In this document: positions 32,568 through 40,789 of the stretch, piece by piece | Position numbering within the stretch: position 1 is the first letter of the stretch | Layout: the number at the start of each line of letters is the position of its first letter | Assembly: GCA_023150875.1 (NCBI GenBank) | Contig: JAKLKC010000004.1 | Coordinates: forward strand, 79,993-143,992 | Reading direction: 5' to 3' | Length of the DNA: 64,000 nucleotides | From: Myxococcota bacterium | Lineage (GTDB): Bacteria; Myxococcota_A; UBA796; UBA9615; JAKLKC01 | The notes under the pieces: generated by a model | Seen by the model: only the letters and a program-made list of their open reading frames with translations | Databases searched by the model: none | Told to the model about the DNA's origin: nothing | Program-made: the position numbers and the translations under genes

Positions 32568-32906
32568 ATGAGCCCGAGGCCCCGTTCCCGAACGAAGCTC
32601 CCCGAAGCGTTGCGCCCGCTGTTCTGGGAGTACGACTTCGACGAGTTGTCGTGGGAGGAAGACCTCGACCTGGTCGCCGGAAAGGTGCTGGAACACGGCG
32701 CGTGGCGCGACCTCCTGTGGCTGCGCCACACCCTGGGTGACGAGGCGCTCCGCGGCTGGATCGCGAAGCGACAGGGGCGGGGGCTGTCGGCCCGGGATCT
32801 GCGCTTCTGGGAGGTCGTCCTGCGCATCCCCCACGCCCAGGTCACCGCGTGGATCGAGCAGCCGGGGAAGGCGATCTGGGAGCGTCGGACCGCTCCCCGC
32901 CCATGA
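32568..32906 (+). CDS. DUF6922-like protein, putative antitoxin of the AbiEii module
   Basis: This 112-residue protein has the pattern LPEALRPLFWEYDFDELSWE, EDLDLVAGKVLEHGAW, WLRHTLGDEALRGWIAKRQG and LRFWEVVLRIP. I recognise this as the DUF6922 type, which is commonly encoded immediately upstream of AbiEii-family nucleotidyltransferases. It is wholly helical, with an Arg-rich N-terminus. Its stop overlaps the toxin ATG by four bases. By position it should be the antitoxin, although direct biochemical support for this family is limited. GGGAGG precedes the ATG. Confidence 0.78.
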   Translation: MSPRPRSRTKLPEALRPLFWEYDFDELSWEEDLDLVAGKVLEHGAWRDLLWLRHTLGDEALRGWIAKRQGRGLSARDLRFWEVVLRIPHAQVTAWIEQPGKAIWERRTAPRP

Positions 32907-33541
32907 CCTTCCACCCGAGGGTGCTGAACGACCGGCAGCGCGAAGCGCTCAAGCTGCTGGGGCGAGCGCTCGCGCCGCTGGGCGCGTACCTCGGAGGGGG
33001 TGTGGGCGTCGGACTCCACCTGGGACATCGCCGGTCCGTGGACCTGGACTGGTTCACTCGCGCGCCCATCGACGATCCCCTCGGACTGGCCGCGGACCTC
33101 CTGGCCAAGGGGGTGCCCCTGGGCAGCCCGGTGGTGGATCGAGGCACGCTCATCGCGCCGGTCAAGGGCGTACCCACGTCGATCATGCGGTACGACTACC
33201 CGGCGTTGGAGCCGGAGGTCGCCTACCCTTCCTTCGCCTGCAAAGTGGGCCACCTGGACGACCTGGCCTGCATGAAACTGAGCGCCCTGCAGAACCGCGG
33301 GGCGAAGAAGGACTTCGTGGACCTCTACGCCCTCATGCGCCGCCATCGTCCGCTGGGGGAGCTGATCGGGCTGTACCGGCGGAAGTACGGCATCGAGGAT
33401 ATCCGTCCGCTGGTGACGTCCCTCACCTACTTCGACGATGCCGACGCGCAGCGGATGCCCATCATGGTCTGGGACGTCGATTGGAGGACCATCAAGTCGT
33501 CCCTGAGAGAGGAGGTCCGGGACCTGGCGCGGGCGCTCTAG
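32903..33541 (+). CDS. AbiEii/AbiGii-type nucleotidyltransferase toxin
   Basis: This 212-residue protein has the family core GGGVGVGLHLGHRRSVDLDW (the GG...HR.S.D.D nucleotidyltransferase motif, about residues 28-47) and the second signature YPSFACKVGHLDDLACMKLS followed by RGAKKDFVDLYALM. Toxins of this group pair with antitoxins in type IV-like or uncertain modules and transfer nucleotides to RNA or other targets. All catalytic residues appear intact, in contrast to the decayed toxins at 16 and 19 kb. It is coupled to the DUF6922-like gene. Its stop shares CTAG with the stop of the convergent ATPase remnant. Confidence 0.88.
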   Translation: MTFHPRVLNDRQREALKLLGRALAPLGAYLGGGVGVGLHLGHRRSVDLDWFTRAPIDDPLGLAADLLAKGVPLGSPVVDRGTLIAPVKGVPTSIMRYDYPALEPEVAYPSFACKVGHLDDLACMKLSALQNRGAKKDFVDLYALMRRHRPLGELIGLYRRKYGIEDIRPLVTSLTYFDDADAQRMPIMVWDVDWRTIKSSLREEVRDLARAL

Positions 33542-33803
33542 CCCGCGTGCTCGTGACCGCCGGACCCCAGGCCCGCCGCCGAGGTCCAGGGCAGGGCGAC
33601 CACGCCGTCTCCCAGGTGCGCGGTGTGCGCTCCTCCGTGGACCAGTACGGCGGCTGTCGCACTCGGGGTCGGAGCAGCGTGCTCTTGCCCACCTGGCGGG
33701 GTCCCCACACCACCACCACCGGGAAGTCGCGCAGGCGGTCCCGCAGGATCCCGGCGGCCCAGCGCGGGTGGTGGGTGGGTCGCGGCGTTTGATCGTCCTT
33801 CAC
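33538..33803 (-). pseudogene. Gutted copy of the DUF4143 AAA+ ATPase
   Basis: From a GTG at 33803 the frame reads VKDDQTPRPTHHPRWAAGIL, then RDRLRDFPVVVVWGPRQVGK and STLLR, near-identical to the intact ATPase at 34757-35995. It then jumps straight to that protein's last ~30 residues (AAVLVHGGAHTAHLGDGVVA, LPW) in another frame and ends at 33538-33540. About 330 internal residues are missing, including Walker B and all of DUF4143. The upstream -10 (TATCAT equivalent, 33811-33816) and the palindrome TTCACGACGTGAA are retained. Confidence 0.85.
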
Positions 33804-33929
33804 GACGTGAATGATAAACAAACGGGGGGTTCGCCCAGGCCGACTCTCTATCCCGTTCTGGTTTGGCGGAGCCATCTCCGCGCGTCCGGTGTTGCTTTCA
33901 TTGCAATCAATGATTAACGTCGGGAAGCC

Positions 33930-34175
33930 ATGGCGAGCATCACGATCCGGCAACTGGGTGACGAGACCAAGCGGCGCCTCCGGATGCGCGCGGCCCAACA
34001 CGGCCGCTCGATGGAGGAGGAGGCCCGGGAGATCCTGCGGGGAGCCCTCGCCGTCGCGTCCGCAGAAGCCGTCGACCTGGGGGCCCGCATCCGCGGCCGC
34101 ATGGGTCCCCTGGGGGGCGTGGACCTCGACCTCGCTCCTCGCGAGCCGATCCGCGAGCCCCCCGACCTGGGATGA
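33930..34175 (+). CDS. FitA-type antitoxin
   Basis: This 81-residue protein starts MASITIRQLGDETKRRLRMR, a ribbon-helix-helix DNA-binding domain. It continues with AQHGRSMEEEAREILRGAL and a toxin-wrapping tail rich in Pro and Asp. It would bind FitB and, together with it, repress its own promoter. The upstream 40 bases are AT-rich and include ATTGCAAT and TGATTAAC, probably the promoter/operator. The stop overlaps the toxin ATG (ATGA). Confidence 0.9.
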   Translation: MASITIRQLGDETKRRLRMRAAQHGRSMEEEAREILRGALAVASAEAVDLGARIRGRMGPLGGVDLDLAPREPIREPPDLG

Positions 34176-34588
34176 TCGTCCTCGACACGAACGTGCTGTC
34201 GGAGCTCATGCGGCCCGAGCCGGCACGTCAGGTCCTGCGCTGGGTGGCGGCCCACGCCGGCACGAGCCTGTTCACGACAACGATCACCCAGGCCGAGATC
34301 CTGTACGGGCTGGAGCTCCTGCCGGAGGGTCGCCGGCGCGAGGCGCTCGCCGTCGCCATCGACGGCGTCTTCCGGGAGGACCTGCGGGATCGGATCCTGC
34401 CCTTCGACACTCCGGCCGCGAGGTTCTACGCTCCGATCGTCGCGGCGCGTCGCCGCGCCGGGCGACCGATCTCCCAGATGGACGCCCAGATCGCCGCCAT
34501 CGCCCGCTCCCGAGAGGCGACCCTCGCGACGAGGAACGTCCCCGACTTCCAGGGTTGCGGCCTCGAGGTCGTCGACCCGTTCGAGTAG
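34172..34588 (+). CDS. FitB/VapC-type PIN-domain toxin
   Basis: This 138-residue PIN ribonuclease has the complete acidic site: Asp5 (MIVLDTNVLSELMRPEP), Glu42 (TITQAEILYG), Asp104 (ISQMDAQIAAIA) and Asp125 (RNVPDF). The length and FitB-specific LSELMRP and RNVPDFQGCGLEVVDPF ends place it in the FitB subgroup. It would cleave RNA when released from FitA. It appears fully functional. It lies between a gutted and an intact copy of the DUF4143 ATPase. Confidence 0.92.
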   Translation: MIVLDTNVLSELMRPEPARQVLRWVAAHAGTSLFTTTITQAEILYGLELLPEGRRREALAVAIDGVFREDLRDRILPFDTPAARFYAPIVAARRRAGRPISQMDAQIAAIARSREATLATRNVPDFQGCGLEVVDPFE

Positions 34589-34727
34589 GGAGATCCCCTT
34601 CCGCCGCCAGGGCCACGTCCCCTCGCAGAAGGGCGAAAGGGCCTCGACACCCGTAAGCGCCCTGGCCGTCCCTCCGTTCGATACTCCAGGACTTCAAGGT
34701 CTATCTCCAGGTCTGGTGAACGCCAAG

Positions 34728-34759
34728 ATCTGGGGACTTACCTCTGGAACGTGGTACTA
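34728..34759. mobile_element. Single terminus matching the 9.8-kb miniature element
   Basis: This sequence contains CTGGGGA, CCT, then GGAACGTGGTACTA, matching the right end of the element at 9792-10000 (shared GGAACGTGGTACTAG and CTGGGGA at the same spacing). No matching left end was found in the 170 bp up to the fitB stop, so it is a solo end or a decayed copy. Its TA plus first base gives the TAG stop of the adjacent ATPase gene on the minus strand. Confidence 0.6.
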
Positions 34760-35995
34760 GAGGCCGGCGAGCATGGTCCACGGTAGGGCGACCACGTCGT
34801 TCCCCAGGTGGGCGACACGGTCCCCGGCATGGACCACGACGGCGGCGGCGCACTCGGGGTAGAGGGAGCGGAAGAGGCGGAGGTGGGCGGCGTCCGATGA
34901 GACCGGGCGCGTGGAAGCCTTGCACTCGAAGGCCAGGATCCGCCGGCCGTGGACGAGAACGAAGTCCACCTCCTTCCCGTCCGTCGTTCGCCAGAAGTAG
35001 AGCTGCGCGGGCGGCGTCAGCAGGGAGGCGAGGACCCGCAGGTGGTGGAAGACGAGGGACTCGAACAGGGGACCGGCCTCCCGCGAGGCCGCCACCTCGT
35101 CCGGTGTGTACAGGCCGGCCAGGAAGGACGCGAGGCCCGGATCCGCCAGGTAAGCGCGCGGGCGACGGATGATCCGTTTGCCCCTGTTGTCGGCGAAACC
35201 CGGCAGCGGAGCGAAGAGGTGGGAGATCTCCAGCAGGCCCAAGTATCGATGTACGGTGGGCTGGCTGACCGACAGCCGGGAGGCCAGCTCCGTCTCGTTC
35301 AGCATCTGCCCGGTGTGGAGGGCCAGCAGGGCCATGAGCCGCCTGAAGTCGGGGAGGGATGAGATCGCCGACAGGTCGCGGAGGTCGCGCTCGAGGTAGG
35401 TCCGCACATAGGCGTCCCACCAGGGGATCGGCTCCTCCCGGAGCCGCGCCGGTGGCAGCATCCCCCGGGCCACGTCGGGCCAAGGGGAGCGCGGCGTGGC
35501 CGGGGCCTCGGGGGGAAGCTCGCCCCGGAGCAGGGAGCCCAGCAGGAACGGCGCTCCTCGATCCTCCCACTCGCCCACCGCGGGGGGAAGGAGCTCCATG
35601 TAGGCGGCGCGGCCGGCGAGGCTCTCGCTCACCCCCTTCATGAGCAGCAGGTTCGCCGAGCCGGAGAGCACGACCCGCAGCGCCGCGCGCCTGTCCACCT
35701 CCGCCTTGAGGGAGGGTAGGATCTCGGGCACCCGGTGGACCTCGTCGATGACCACCCGGTCCCGCCCCGCCCACGCCAGGGCCGGATCGGCCGCCAGCCG
35801 GCGTCGCTGCTCGCTCTCGTCCAGGTCGAGGAAGGTGTAGCCCTCCCCTGCCAGTTCGTGCCGCAGCAGCGTGCTCTTGCCCACCTGGCGGGGGCCCGTC
35901 ACCACCACCGCCGGGAAGTCCCGAAGGCGCTCCCGCAGGATCCCGGCGGCCCAGCGCGGGTGGTAGGCGGTGCGCGGCGCTTGATCGTCATTCAC
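34757..35995 (-). CDS. AAA+ ATPase with DUF4143 C-terminal domain
   Basis: This protein of about 412 residues has Walker A GPRQVGKSTLL near residue 35, Walker B RVVIDEVHRVPE, and a sensor-like LRVVLSGSANLLLMKGVSES. A winged-helix segment (NETELASRLSVSQPTVHRYL) and a DUF4143 restriction-endonuclease-like end (DGKEVDFVLVHGRRILAFEC) follow. It belongs to the widespread family of single-gene ATPases of unknown role that often sit in accessory DNA. The GTG at 35995 is preferred because a -10 box ends 7 bases before it (leaderless). TTG 36013 is an alternative but lies inside the promoter. The TAG stop is supplied by the element end at 34758. Confidence 0.9.
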   Translation of the reverse strand: MNDDQAPRTAYHPRWAAGILRERLRDFPAVVVTGPRQVGKSTLLRHELAGEGYTFLDLDESEQRRRLAADPALAWAGRDRVVIDEVHRVPEILPSLKAEVDRRAALRVVLSGSANLLLMKGVSESLAGRAAYMELLPPAVGEWEDRGAPFLLGSLLRGELPPEAPATPRSPWPDVARGMLPPARLREEPIPWWDAYVRTYLERDLRDLSAISSLPDFRRLMALLALHTGQMLNETELASRLSVSQPTVHRYLGLLEISHLFAPLPGFADNRGKRIIRRPRAYLADPGLASFLAGLYTPDEVAASREAGPLFESLVFHHLRVLASLLTPPAQLYFWRTTDGKEVDFVLVHGRRILAFECKASTRPVSSDAAHLRLFRSLYPECAAAVVVHAGDRVAHLGNDVVALPWTMLAGL

Positions 35996-36008
35996 GGCGT
36001 GAATGATA
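35989..36008 (-). promoter_or_regulatory. Leaderless promoter and palindrome of the DUF4143 ATPase
   Basis: TATCAT (minus strand, 36003-36008) ends 7 bases before the GTG start, as in leaderless transcripts. The 17-bp palindrome CATTCACGGCGTGAATG (35989-36005) covers the transcription start and part of the -10. The same arrangement exists at the gutted copy (33799-33816), which argues for an operator. No clear -35 is visible. Confidence 0.6.
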
Positions 36009-36065
36009 ATCAAAAGCCGGGGCGTGGGCCAGCCGGAGATCCTCGAGGGAGTTCCGTGGAACTAG

Positions 36066-37451
36066 TCACGGCAGCACCTTCCCCGGGTTCAGGATCCCCT
36101 TGGGGTCGAAGATCCGCTTCAGGTCCCGCTGGAGGCCGAGGGCGGTCTCGTCCTGCTCCCAGGGCAGCCAGGCGCGCTTGGTGCTGCCGATCCCGTGCTC
36201 GCCGGTGAGGGTGCCCCCCTCGTCCAGGGTCCGCCGGTAGATCCGCTCCGTGGCGTCTCGGAGGCGGGCCCGGCCGGCGGCGGCGTCGTAGAGCAGGTTG
36301 ACGTGGAGGTTGCCGTCCCCGGCGTGCCCGTAGATCGCCACCCGCAGGCCCCCCTCCCCGGCCACCTCGCCGACGTAGGCGCACAGGGCGGCGATCCGGT
36401 CGGTGGGCACGGTGACGTCCTCGCTGCTCCAGCCCCTCGCCCCCTCCTTCACCGCGGCGCTCATCTCCCGCCGCACCGCCCACAGGGCCTCCCGCTCCCC
36501 CTCGTCCCGGGAGCGCCGGGGCGCCTCCACGGCGTCCGCCACCCGGTCCAGCAGCCGGTCCATCTCCTCCCGGCACCCCCCGGGCTCCCCGTCGGTCTCC
36601 ACCAGGAGCACCGCCCCCCAGCCCTCCCCCACCGGCACCGCCCCCCGCCGCCGCACCGCCGCGAGGGCCCCGCCGTCCAGCAGCTCCAGCACCCGGGGCT
36701 GGATCCCCGAGGTCCAGATCCGCGGCACCGCCCGGGCCGCGGCCTCGACGGTGGCGAAGGGGACCAGGGCCGTCTCCACCGCCCGGGGCCGGGGGCGCAG
36801 CCGCAGCACCAGGCGGGTGAGCACCGCCAGGGTGCCCTCGGAGCCCACCAGCAGCGCCGTCAGGTCGTAGCCCGCCACCCCCTTGAGGGTCCGCCTCCCG
36901 GTGTTCAGGATCCGACCGTCCGGGAGGACCGCCTCCAACCCCAGCACATGCTCCCGGGTGACGCCGTACTTGAGCGCCATGGGGCCCCCGGCGTTGGTGG
37001 CCGCGTTGCCCCCCAGGGTGCAGGTGTCCAGGGAGGCGGGATCGGGGGGGTAGAAGAGGCCCCGTGCCTCGGCCGCTTCCCGCAGGTCCCGGGTGACTAC
37101 CCCGGGCTCCACCACCGCCCGGGCGCCCCCCTCGTGGATCTCCAGGATCCCGTTCATCCGGGAGGTGGAGAGCACGATCCCGCCGTGGAGGGGCGCGCAG
37201 CCCCCGGCCTTGCCGGTGCCGGCCCCCCGGGGGGTGACCGGCACCCCCTCCCGGGAGGCCAGGGCGAGCACCGCCTGGACGTCCCTCGTGGTGCGGGGGA
37301 AGACCACCGCCTCGGGGGGCTCCTCCGACCGGTCCCCGAAGTCGCCGCGGTAGGGGTCCAGGAGCGCGGGATCCGCCAGCACCGCATCGGGCCCCAGCAG
37401 GGAGAGCAGCTCCCGCCGGCCCGCGGCCCCCAGGCGGCGGAAGGGGCCCAC
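36066..37451 (-). CDS. FAD-linked oxidase, GlcD-type (glycolate/D-lactate dehydrogenase-like)
   Basis: This protein of about 461 residues has a PCMH-type FAD-binding domain (about residues 40-215) with EAVVFPRTTRDVQAVLALAS, PRGAGTGKAGG and GNAATNAGGPMALKYGV. The C-terminal FAD-linked oxidase domain includes IYGHAGDGNLHVNLL and LTGEHGIGSTKR. It would oxidise a 2-hydroxy acid such as glycolate or D-lactate. It begins with GTG five bases after the stop of the upstream secreted protein, so the two are probably one operon; the same frame runs open further upstream but is not coding there. No GlcE/GlcF partners are in the window. Confidence 0.9.
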   Translation of the reverse strand: MGPFRRLGAAGRRELLSLLGPDAVLADPALLDPYRGDFGDRSEEPPEAVVFPRTTRDVQAVLALASREGVPVTPRGAGTGKAGGCAPLHGGIVLSTSRMNGILEIHEGGARAVVEPGVVTRDLREAAEARGLFYPPDPASLDTCTLGGNAATNAGGPMALKYGVTREHVLGLEAVLPDGRILNTGRRTLKGVAGYDLTALLVGSEGTLAVLTRLVLRLRPRPRAVETALVPFATVEAAARAVPRIWTSGIQPRVLELLDGGALAAVRRRGAVPVGEGWGAVLLVETDGEPGGCREEMDRLLDRVADAVEAPRRSRDEGEREALWAVRREMSAAVKEGARGWSSEDVTVPTDRIAALCAYVGEVAGEGGLRVAIYGHAGDGNLHVNLLYDAAAGRARLRDATERIYRRTLDEGGTLTGEHGIGSTKRAWLPWEQDETALGLQRDLKRIFDPKGILNPGKVLP

Positions 37452-37456
37452 GGCCC

Positions 37457-39520
37457 TCAGGGCCCCGCGGCGGGGCTGGCCGGCGGCGGCTCCGGCGCGG
37501 GGGCGGCGGCCGCGGGAGGCGGGGGAGGAGGGGGCGGAGGCTTGGGGGGCGGGAAGATCACCTGGACCCAGTCGTAGGAGGGCCGGGCGGAGGGGGCGCC
37601 GCCCTCCACCTTCTCCAGCACCACCAGCGCCTTGCGCCGGTCGTGGGAGTGGGCGACGGAGGTGGGCCGGTAGCCCATCCACCGCTGCACCCATCGCACC
37701 TGCTGGTCGTCCCGGTTCCACAGCCACAGGGTCCCGCCCACCCGGTCCGCCCCCTCGGGGGTGGCGGTGGTCAGCAGCATCCACGGCCCCATCAGGCGAT
37801 CGAGGCCGGTCACCCCCTGGGGGCCCAGGCTGGTGCCCGGGGGGGAGTTGGTGACGGCGTCGAAGAGGGGCAGCTTCTCGCCGGGAGCCGTGCCTGCGAG
37901 GGCGTCGGGACCGAGCCGGAGCAGCACCGCCCGGCCCCCCTCCACCAGCGGCCTCTCCATGCCCACCACGTACATCCCGTCGGGGGTGGAGGCGACGGCG
38001 CCCACCTTCGCCGTTTCCTCGGCCCGCGCCACGGGCTGATCGGGATCGGAGAGCCCGGCGCCGGCGATGGCCTTGGACATGGAGTCCGCCGGTCCCCCCT
38101 GGGCCATGAACGCGGTCCCCTCCATGCGGGGCAGCCACACCACCCCCCGGGCCTGCTCCAGCTTGGCCTGCTGGGTGGGCTTGCGGTCCTTCTTGTGGAG
38201 CCCCTCGTGGGAGGCGATCACCGTGAGGGCGTCGCCGCTCTCGGTCACGTCCACCGCCTGGGGGTAGAGCAGCGGCTGGCCGCCCGGCGCCAGGAACTGC
38301 TGGCCGGGGCCGGGGATCTCCTGGCCCGGCAGGGGCCTCAGGAAGCGGTCGAAGGCGTAGACCCCCCCGTCGGCGTCGCTGGCGATCCGGTAGACCCCGG
38401 CGACCTCGTCCCAGGAGGCGGCGGTGGGGTGGAAGGGGGCCCCCTCGGCCGAGGGGTTGCGGAGGATCCGCTGGGGGGGCGTGAGCAGCCGGGCCTCGGG
38501 AGACGGAGGCGAGGCCTCGATGAAGACCTGCCGCGCCTGGCGGGGTCCGGCCTGGGCGAGGAGGACGGTCACCTTCCCGTAGGCGGCGGCCCGGGCCACC
38601 CCCTCGGGCCGGCCGTCGGCGAAGCGGGCCAGGGCCAGGGGGGGCTGACCCGGCTCCCACCACCACAGGGCGCCGCTCGCGCTCCCGTCGGCGGGGGCCG
38701 ATCCCACCAGGAAGCTGTGGTCGTCGTAGGCGTCCAGGGAGACGATCCCCTCTCCCCCGAGGTCCAGCTCTCCGTAGGGAGAGACGGCGGGGGCCCCGCC
38801 GGCGACGGACACCTTGGCCACCACCGCCTTCCCGCCGTGGAGGGGCGAGAGGAGGCCGACCAGCAGGTCCCCGCCGGCGCGGGTGGCGAGCCCCCCCAGG
38901 TCCAGCGCGGCGACCCTGGGCGGGGGCGGGGGCGGGGGCGGGGGCGGAGGCTCGGGCGCGGGGGGCGCGGTCCCCACCTCCCCGGCCGCCGGCGGGGCCT
39001 CGGGAGGCAGCGGGGGAGGAGGGGGAGGAGGAGGCGCCGCCAGGGGCAGGCCCAGGTCCGGCGCCGCGGCGGCGAAGGCGTCGTCCAAGGGGATGCCCGG
39101 CGAGAGGGTCCCCCCCTCGAACCCCGCTCCGGGGGGGGCGTAGTCGAAGAGGAGCCAGGCGCCCTCGGGGACCTCCTCGCCCCCGGCCAGCCCCCGCCCG
39201 ACGACGAAGGCCCGCCCGGGCTTCCATGCGACCCCGGTGACGCCCCGGGCGGGGGACGCCCCGGGCAGGTCCACCCCGCCGTCCAGGGACAGATCGGCAC
39301 CCATGCGCAGGAGCTGGGGGGAGGGGAGTACGTTGACCTGCAGCAGGCCGGTGCCGTCCCACGCGGCGCCCCCCGGATCCCCGTAGACGCCCAGGGCCGG
39401 GGGATCGGCCAGAGTGGGGGGCTCGGGTCCGGTCCCAGCGGCGGCCAGCAGGGGGCTGGTCAACGCCGCGGCCCAGAGCCCAGCGAGGGGGCGCGGAACG
39501 CGCCCGTGGGTTCCCTTCAC
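37457..39520 (-). CDS. Large exported protein with Pro-rich linkers, function unknown
   Basis: This 687-residue protein has a signal-like N-terminus (residues 1-28). Repeated Gly/Asp/Val beta-strand patterns suggest a propeller, for example GVTGVAWKPGRAFVVGRGLA and DALTVIASHEGLHKK. Two poly-proline tracts (about residues 160-205) and a Pro/Ala-rich C-terminal tail are present. No enzyme motif is recognised. It is located directly upstream of the GlcD-type gene (5-bp gap). A periplasmic or surface role is likely from the signal and composition. An envelope sensor or structural protein is possible, but I cannot assign a family. Confidence 0.65.
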   Translation of the reverse strand: MKGTHGRVPRPLAGLWAAALTSPLLAAAGTGPEPPTLADPPALGVYGDPGGAAWDGTGLLQVNVLPSPQLLRMGADLSLDGGVDLPGASPARGVTGVAWKPGRAFVVGRGLAGGEEVPEGAWLLFDYAPPGAGFEGGTLSPGIPLDDAFAAAAPDLGLPLAAPPPPPPPPLPPEAPPAAGEVGTAPPAPEPPPPPPPPPPPRVAALDLGGLATRAGGDLLVGLLSPLHGGKAVVAKVSVAGGAPAVSPYGELDLGGEGIVSLDAYDDHSFLVGSAPADGSASGALWWWEPGQPPLALARFADGRPEGVARAAAYGKVTVLLAQAGPRQARQVFIEASPPSPEARLLTPPQRILRNPSAEGAPFHPTAASWDEVAGVYRIASDADGGVYAFDRFLRPLPGQEIPGPGQQFLAPGGQPLLYPQAVDVTESGDALTVIASHEGLHKKDRKPTQQAKLEQARGVVWLPRMEGTAFMAQGGPADSMSKAIAGAGLSDPDQPVARAEETAKVGAVASTPDGMYVVGMERPLVEGGRAVLLRLGPDALAGTAPGEKLPLFDAVTNSPPGTSLGPQGVTGLDRLMGPWMLLTTATPEGADRVGGTLWLWNRDDQQVRWVQRWMGYRPTSVAHSHDRRKALVVLEKVEGGAPSARPSYDWVQVIFPPPKPPPPPPPPPAAAAPAPEPPPASPAAGP

Positions 39521-39600
39521 GATTCAGGCCTCCAGGCGGTCTCCGGGCGTCCGTCGCCCGGCTCCTCGCCTCGCCTCGACCCATCCCCGGCACCGGACGG

Positions 39601-40782
39601 TCACGACGGTGACCCCCGGACCACGAACGCGAGGCACTTCAGATAAGCGGATCCGGGGTGCCGGGGCAAGATCGGGTGGTCCGCGGACTGCCCGCCCCGG
39701 TAGATCCGGAGGACCTCCCGCCCCTGGCGATGGGCGGCGATGGCGACGATCTCCTCCAGCGTGGCCTCGTCGAGGTTGTGGGAGCACGAGGCCGTCACCA
39801 GCACCCCGCCGTCGACCACCGCCCGCAGCGCGAGCTGGTTCAGGTGGTGGTAGCGGGCCGTGCCCTCGTCCAGGTGGCGCCGGCTCTTCACGAAGGCGGG
39901 CGGATCGCAGATCACCACGTCGAAGGCCCCCCCACCCTCCCTCAGCCACTCGAAGACGTCGGCGCGCACCGCACGCACGGCGCCCCCCAGGCCGTTCCGC
40001 GAGGCGTTCCCCGCCGCCCGGGCGCTGGCGTCGGCGGAGCTGTCCACGGTGACCGCCTCCCGGGCCCCCTCCCCCGCCGCACGCACCGCCCACTGCCCCA
40101 CGTACCCGAACAGGTCCAGCACCCGCCTCTCCGGGAACCAGGGCAGGCAGCGCTCGCGGTTGTCCCGCATGTCCAGGAACAGGCCGGTCTTCTGGCCCGT
40201 CCACGGGGAGAAGGCGAAGCTCAGCCCCCCCTCCTCCACCAGGGCCTCCCCGGGGACCTCGCCGAAGCCGATCTCCACCCGCCGGGTCAGCCCCTCCGCC
40301 TCCCGCGCCGAGGAGTCGGCCCGCACCAGGGCCGCCCCGATCCCCGGAGTTCCCCGCAGGGCCTCCAGCACGTCCCCCAGGACCCGCTCGGACCAGGCGG
40401 AGTTGGGCTGGACCACGGCGAGGGGGCCGTAGCGGTCCACCACCAGCCCCGGCAGCCCGTCGGCCTCGCCGTGGACCAGCCGGAACGCCTCCCTCCCCGG
40501 CACCGCCACCCCCCGCGCCGCCAGCGCCCGGCCGAGGCGACGGCGCACGAAGGCCCCGTCCACCACCTCCCCGTCCCGTCGGGACAGGATCCTCCCGGCG
40601 ATGGGGGCGTGGGGGTGGTAGGCGGCGGTGGCGACGAACGCGCCCCGGGAGTCCACCACCCGAACCGCCTCCCCCGGATCCGGGAGCACCGACGGCCGCT
40701 CGACCTCTTCGCCGTAGATCCACAGGTGGCCGCCCCGCGCCCGGCGCTCGGCTCCCCGCTTCAGGCGGATGGTGGCGACCAC
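39601..40782 (-). CDS. rlmI: 23S rRNA methyltransferase RlmI-like (PUA + SAM methyltransferase)
   Basis: This 393-residue protein has an N-terminal PUA domain (IRLKRGAERRARGGHLWIYG). A central EEHEE-like region contains LVHGEADGLPGLVVDRYG. The Rossmann methyltransferase has FSPWTGQKTGLFLDMRDNRE, RVLDLFGYVGQWAV and the catalytic ICDPPAFVKSR, plus LVTASCSHNL with a conserved Cys. This order is that of RlmI, which makes 5-methylcytosine in 23S rRNA; related RlmK/RlmO-like specificities are possible. It lies 7 bp downstream of the small secreted protein on the same strand. Confidence 0.9.
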   Translation of the reverse strand: MVATIRLKRGAERRARGGHLWIYGEEVERPSVLPDPGEAVRVVDSRGAFVATAAYHPHAPIAGRILSRRDGEVVDGAFVRRRLGRALAARGVAVPGREAFRLVHGEADGLPGLVVDRYGPLAVVQPNSAWSERVLGDVLEALRGTPGIGAALVRADSSAREAEGLTRRVEIGFGEVPGEALVEEGGLSFAFSPWTGQKTGLFLDMRDNRERCLPWFPERRVLDLFGYVGQWAVRAAGEGAREAVTVDSSADASARAAGNASRNGLGGAVRAVRADVFEWLREGGGAFDVVICDPPAFVKSRRHLDEGTARYHHLNQLALRAVVDGGVLVTASCSHNLDEATLEEIVAIAAHRQGREVLRIYRGGQSADHPILPRHPGSAYLKCLAFVVRGSPS

Positions 40783-40789
40783 GGGCCGA

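Noticed and set aside
36050-36063. AGTTCCGTGGAACT palindrome as a third copy of the miniature element end
   Set aside because: It shares only short blocks with GTACCACGTTCC, lacks the flanking TA arrangement, and does not form the neighbouring stop codon.
36066-39593. A 1175-codon fused frame for the GlcD-type oxidase
   Set aside because: The part upstream of 37451 is out of frame with the real secreted-protein gene and low-complexity; the oxidase family N-terminus fits the GTG at 37451.
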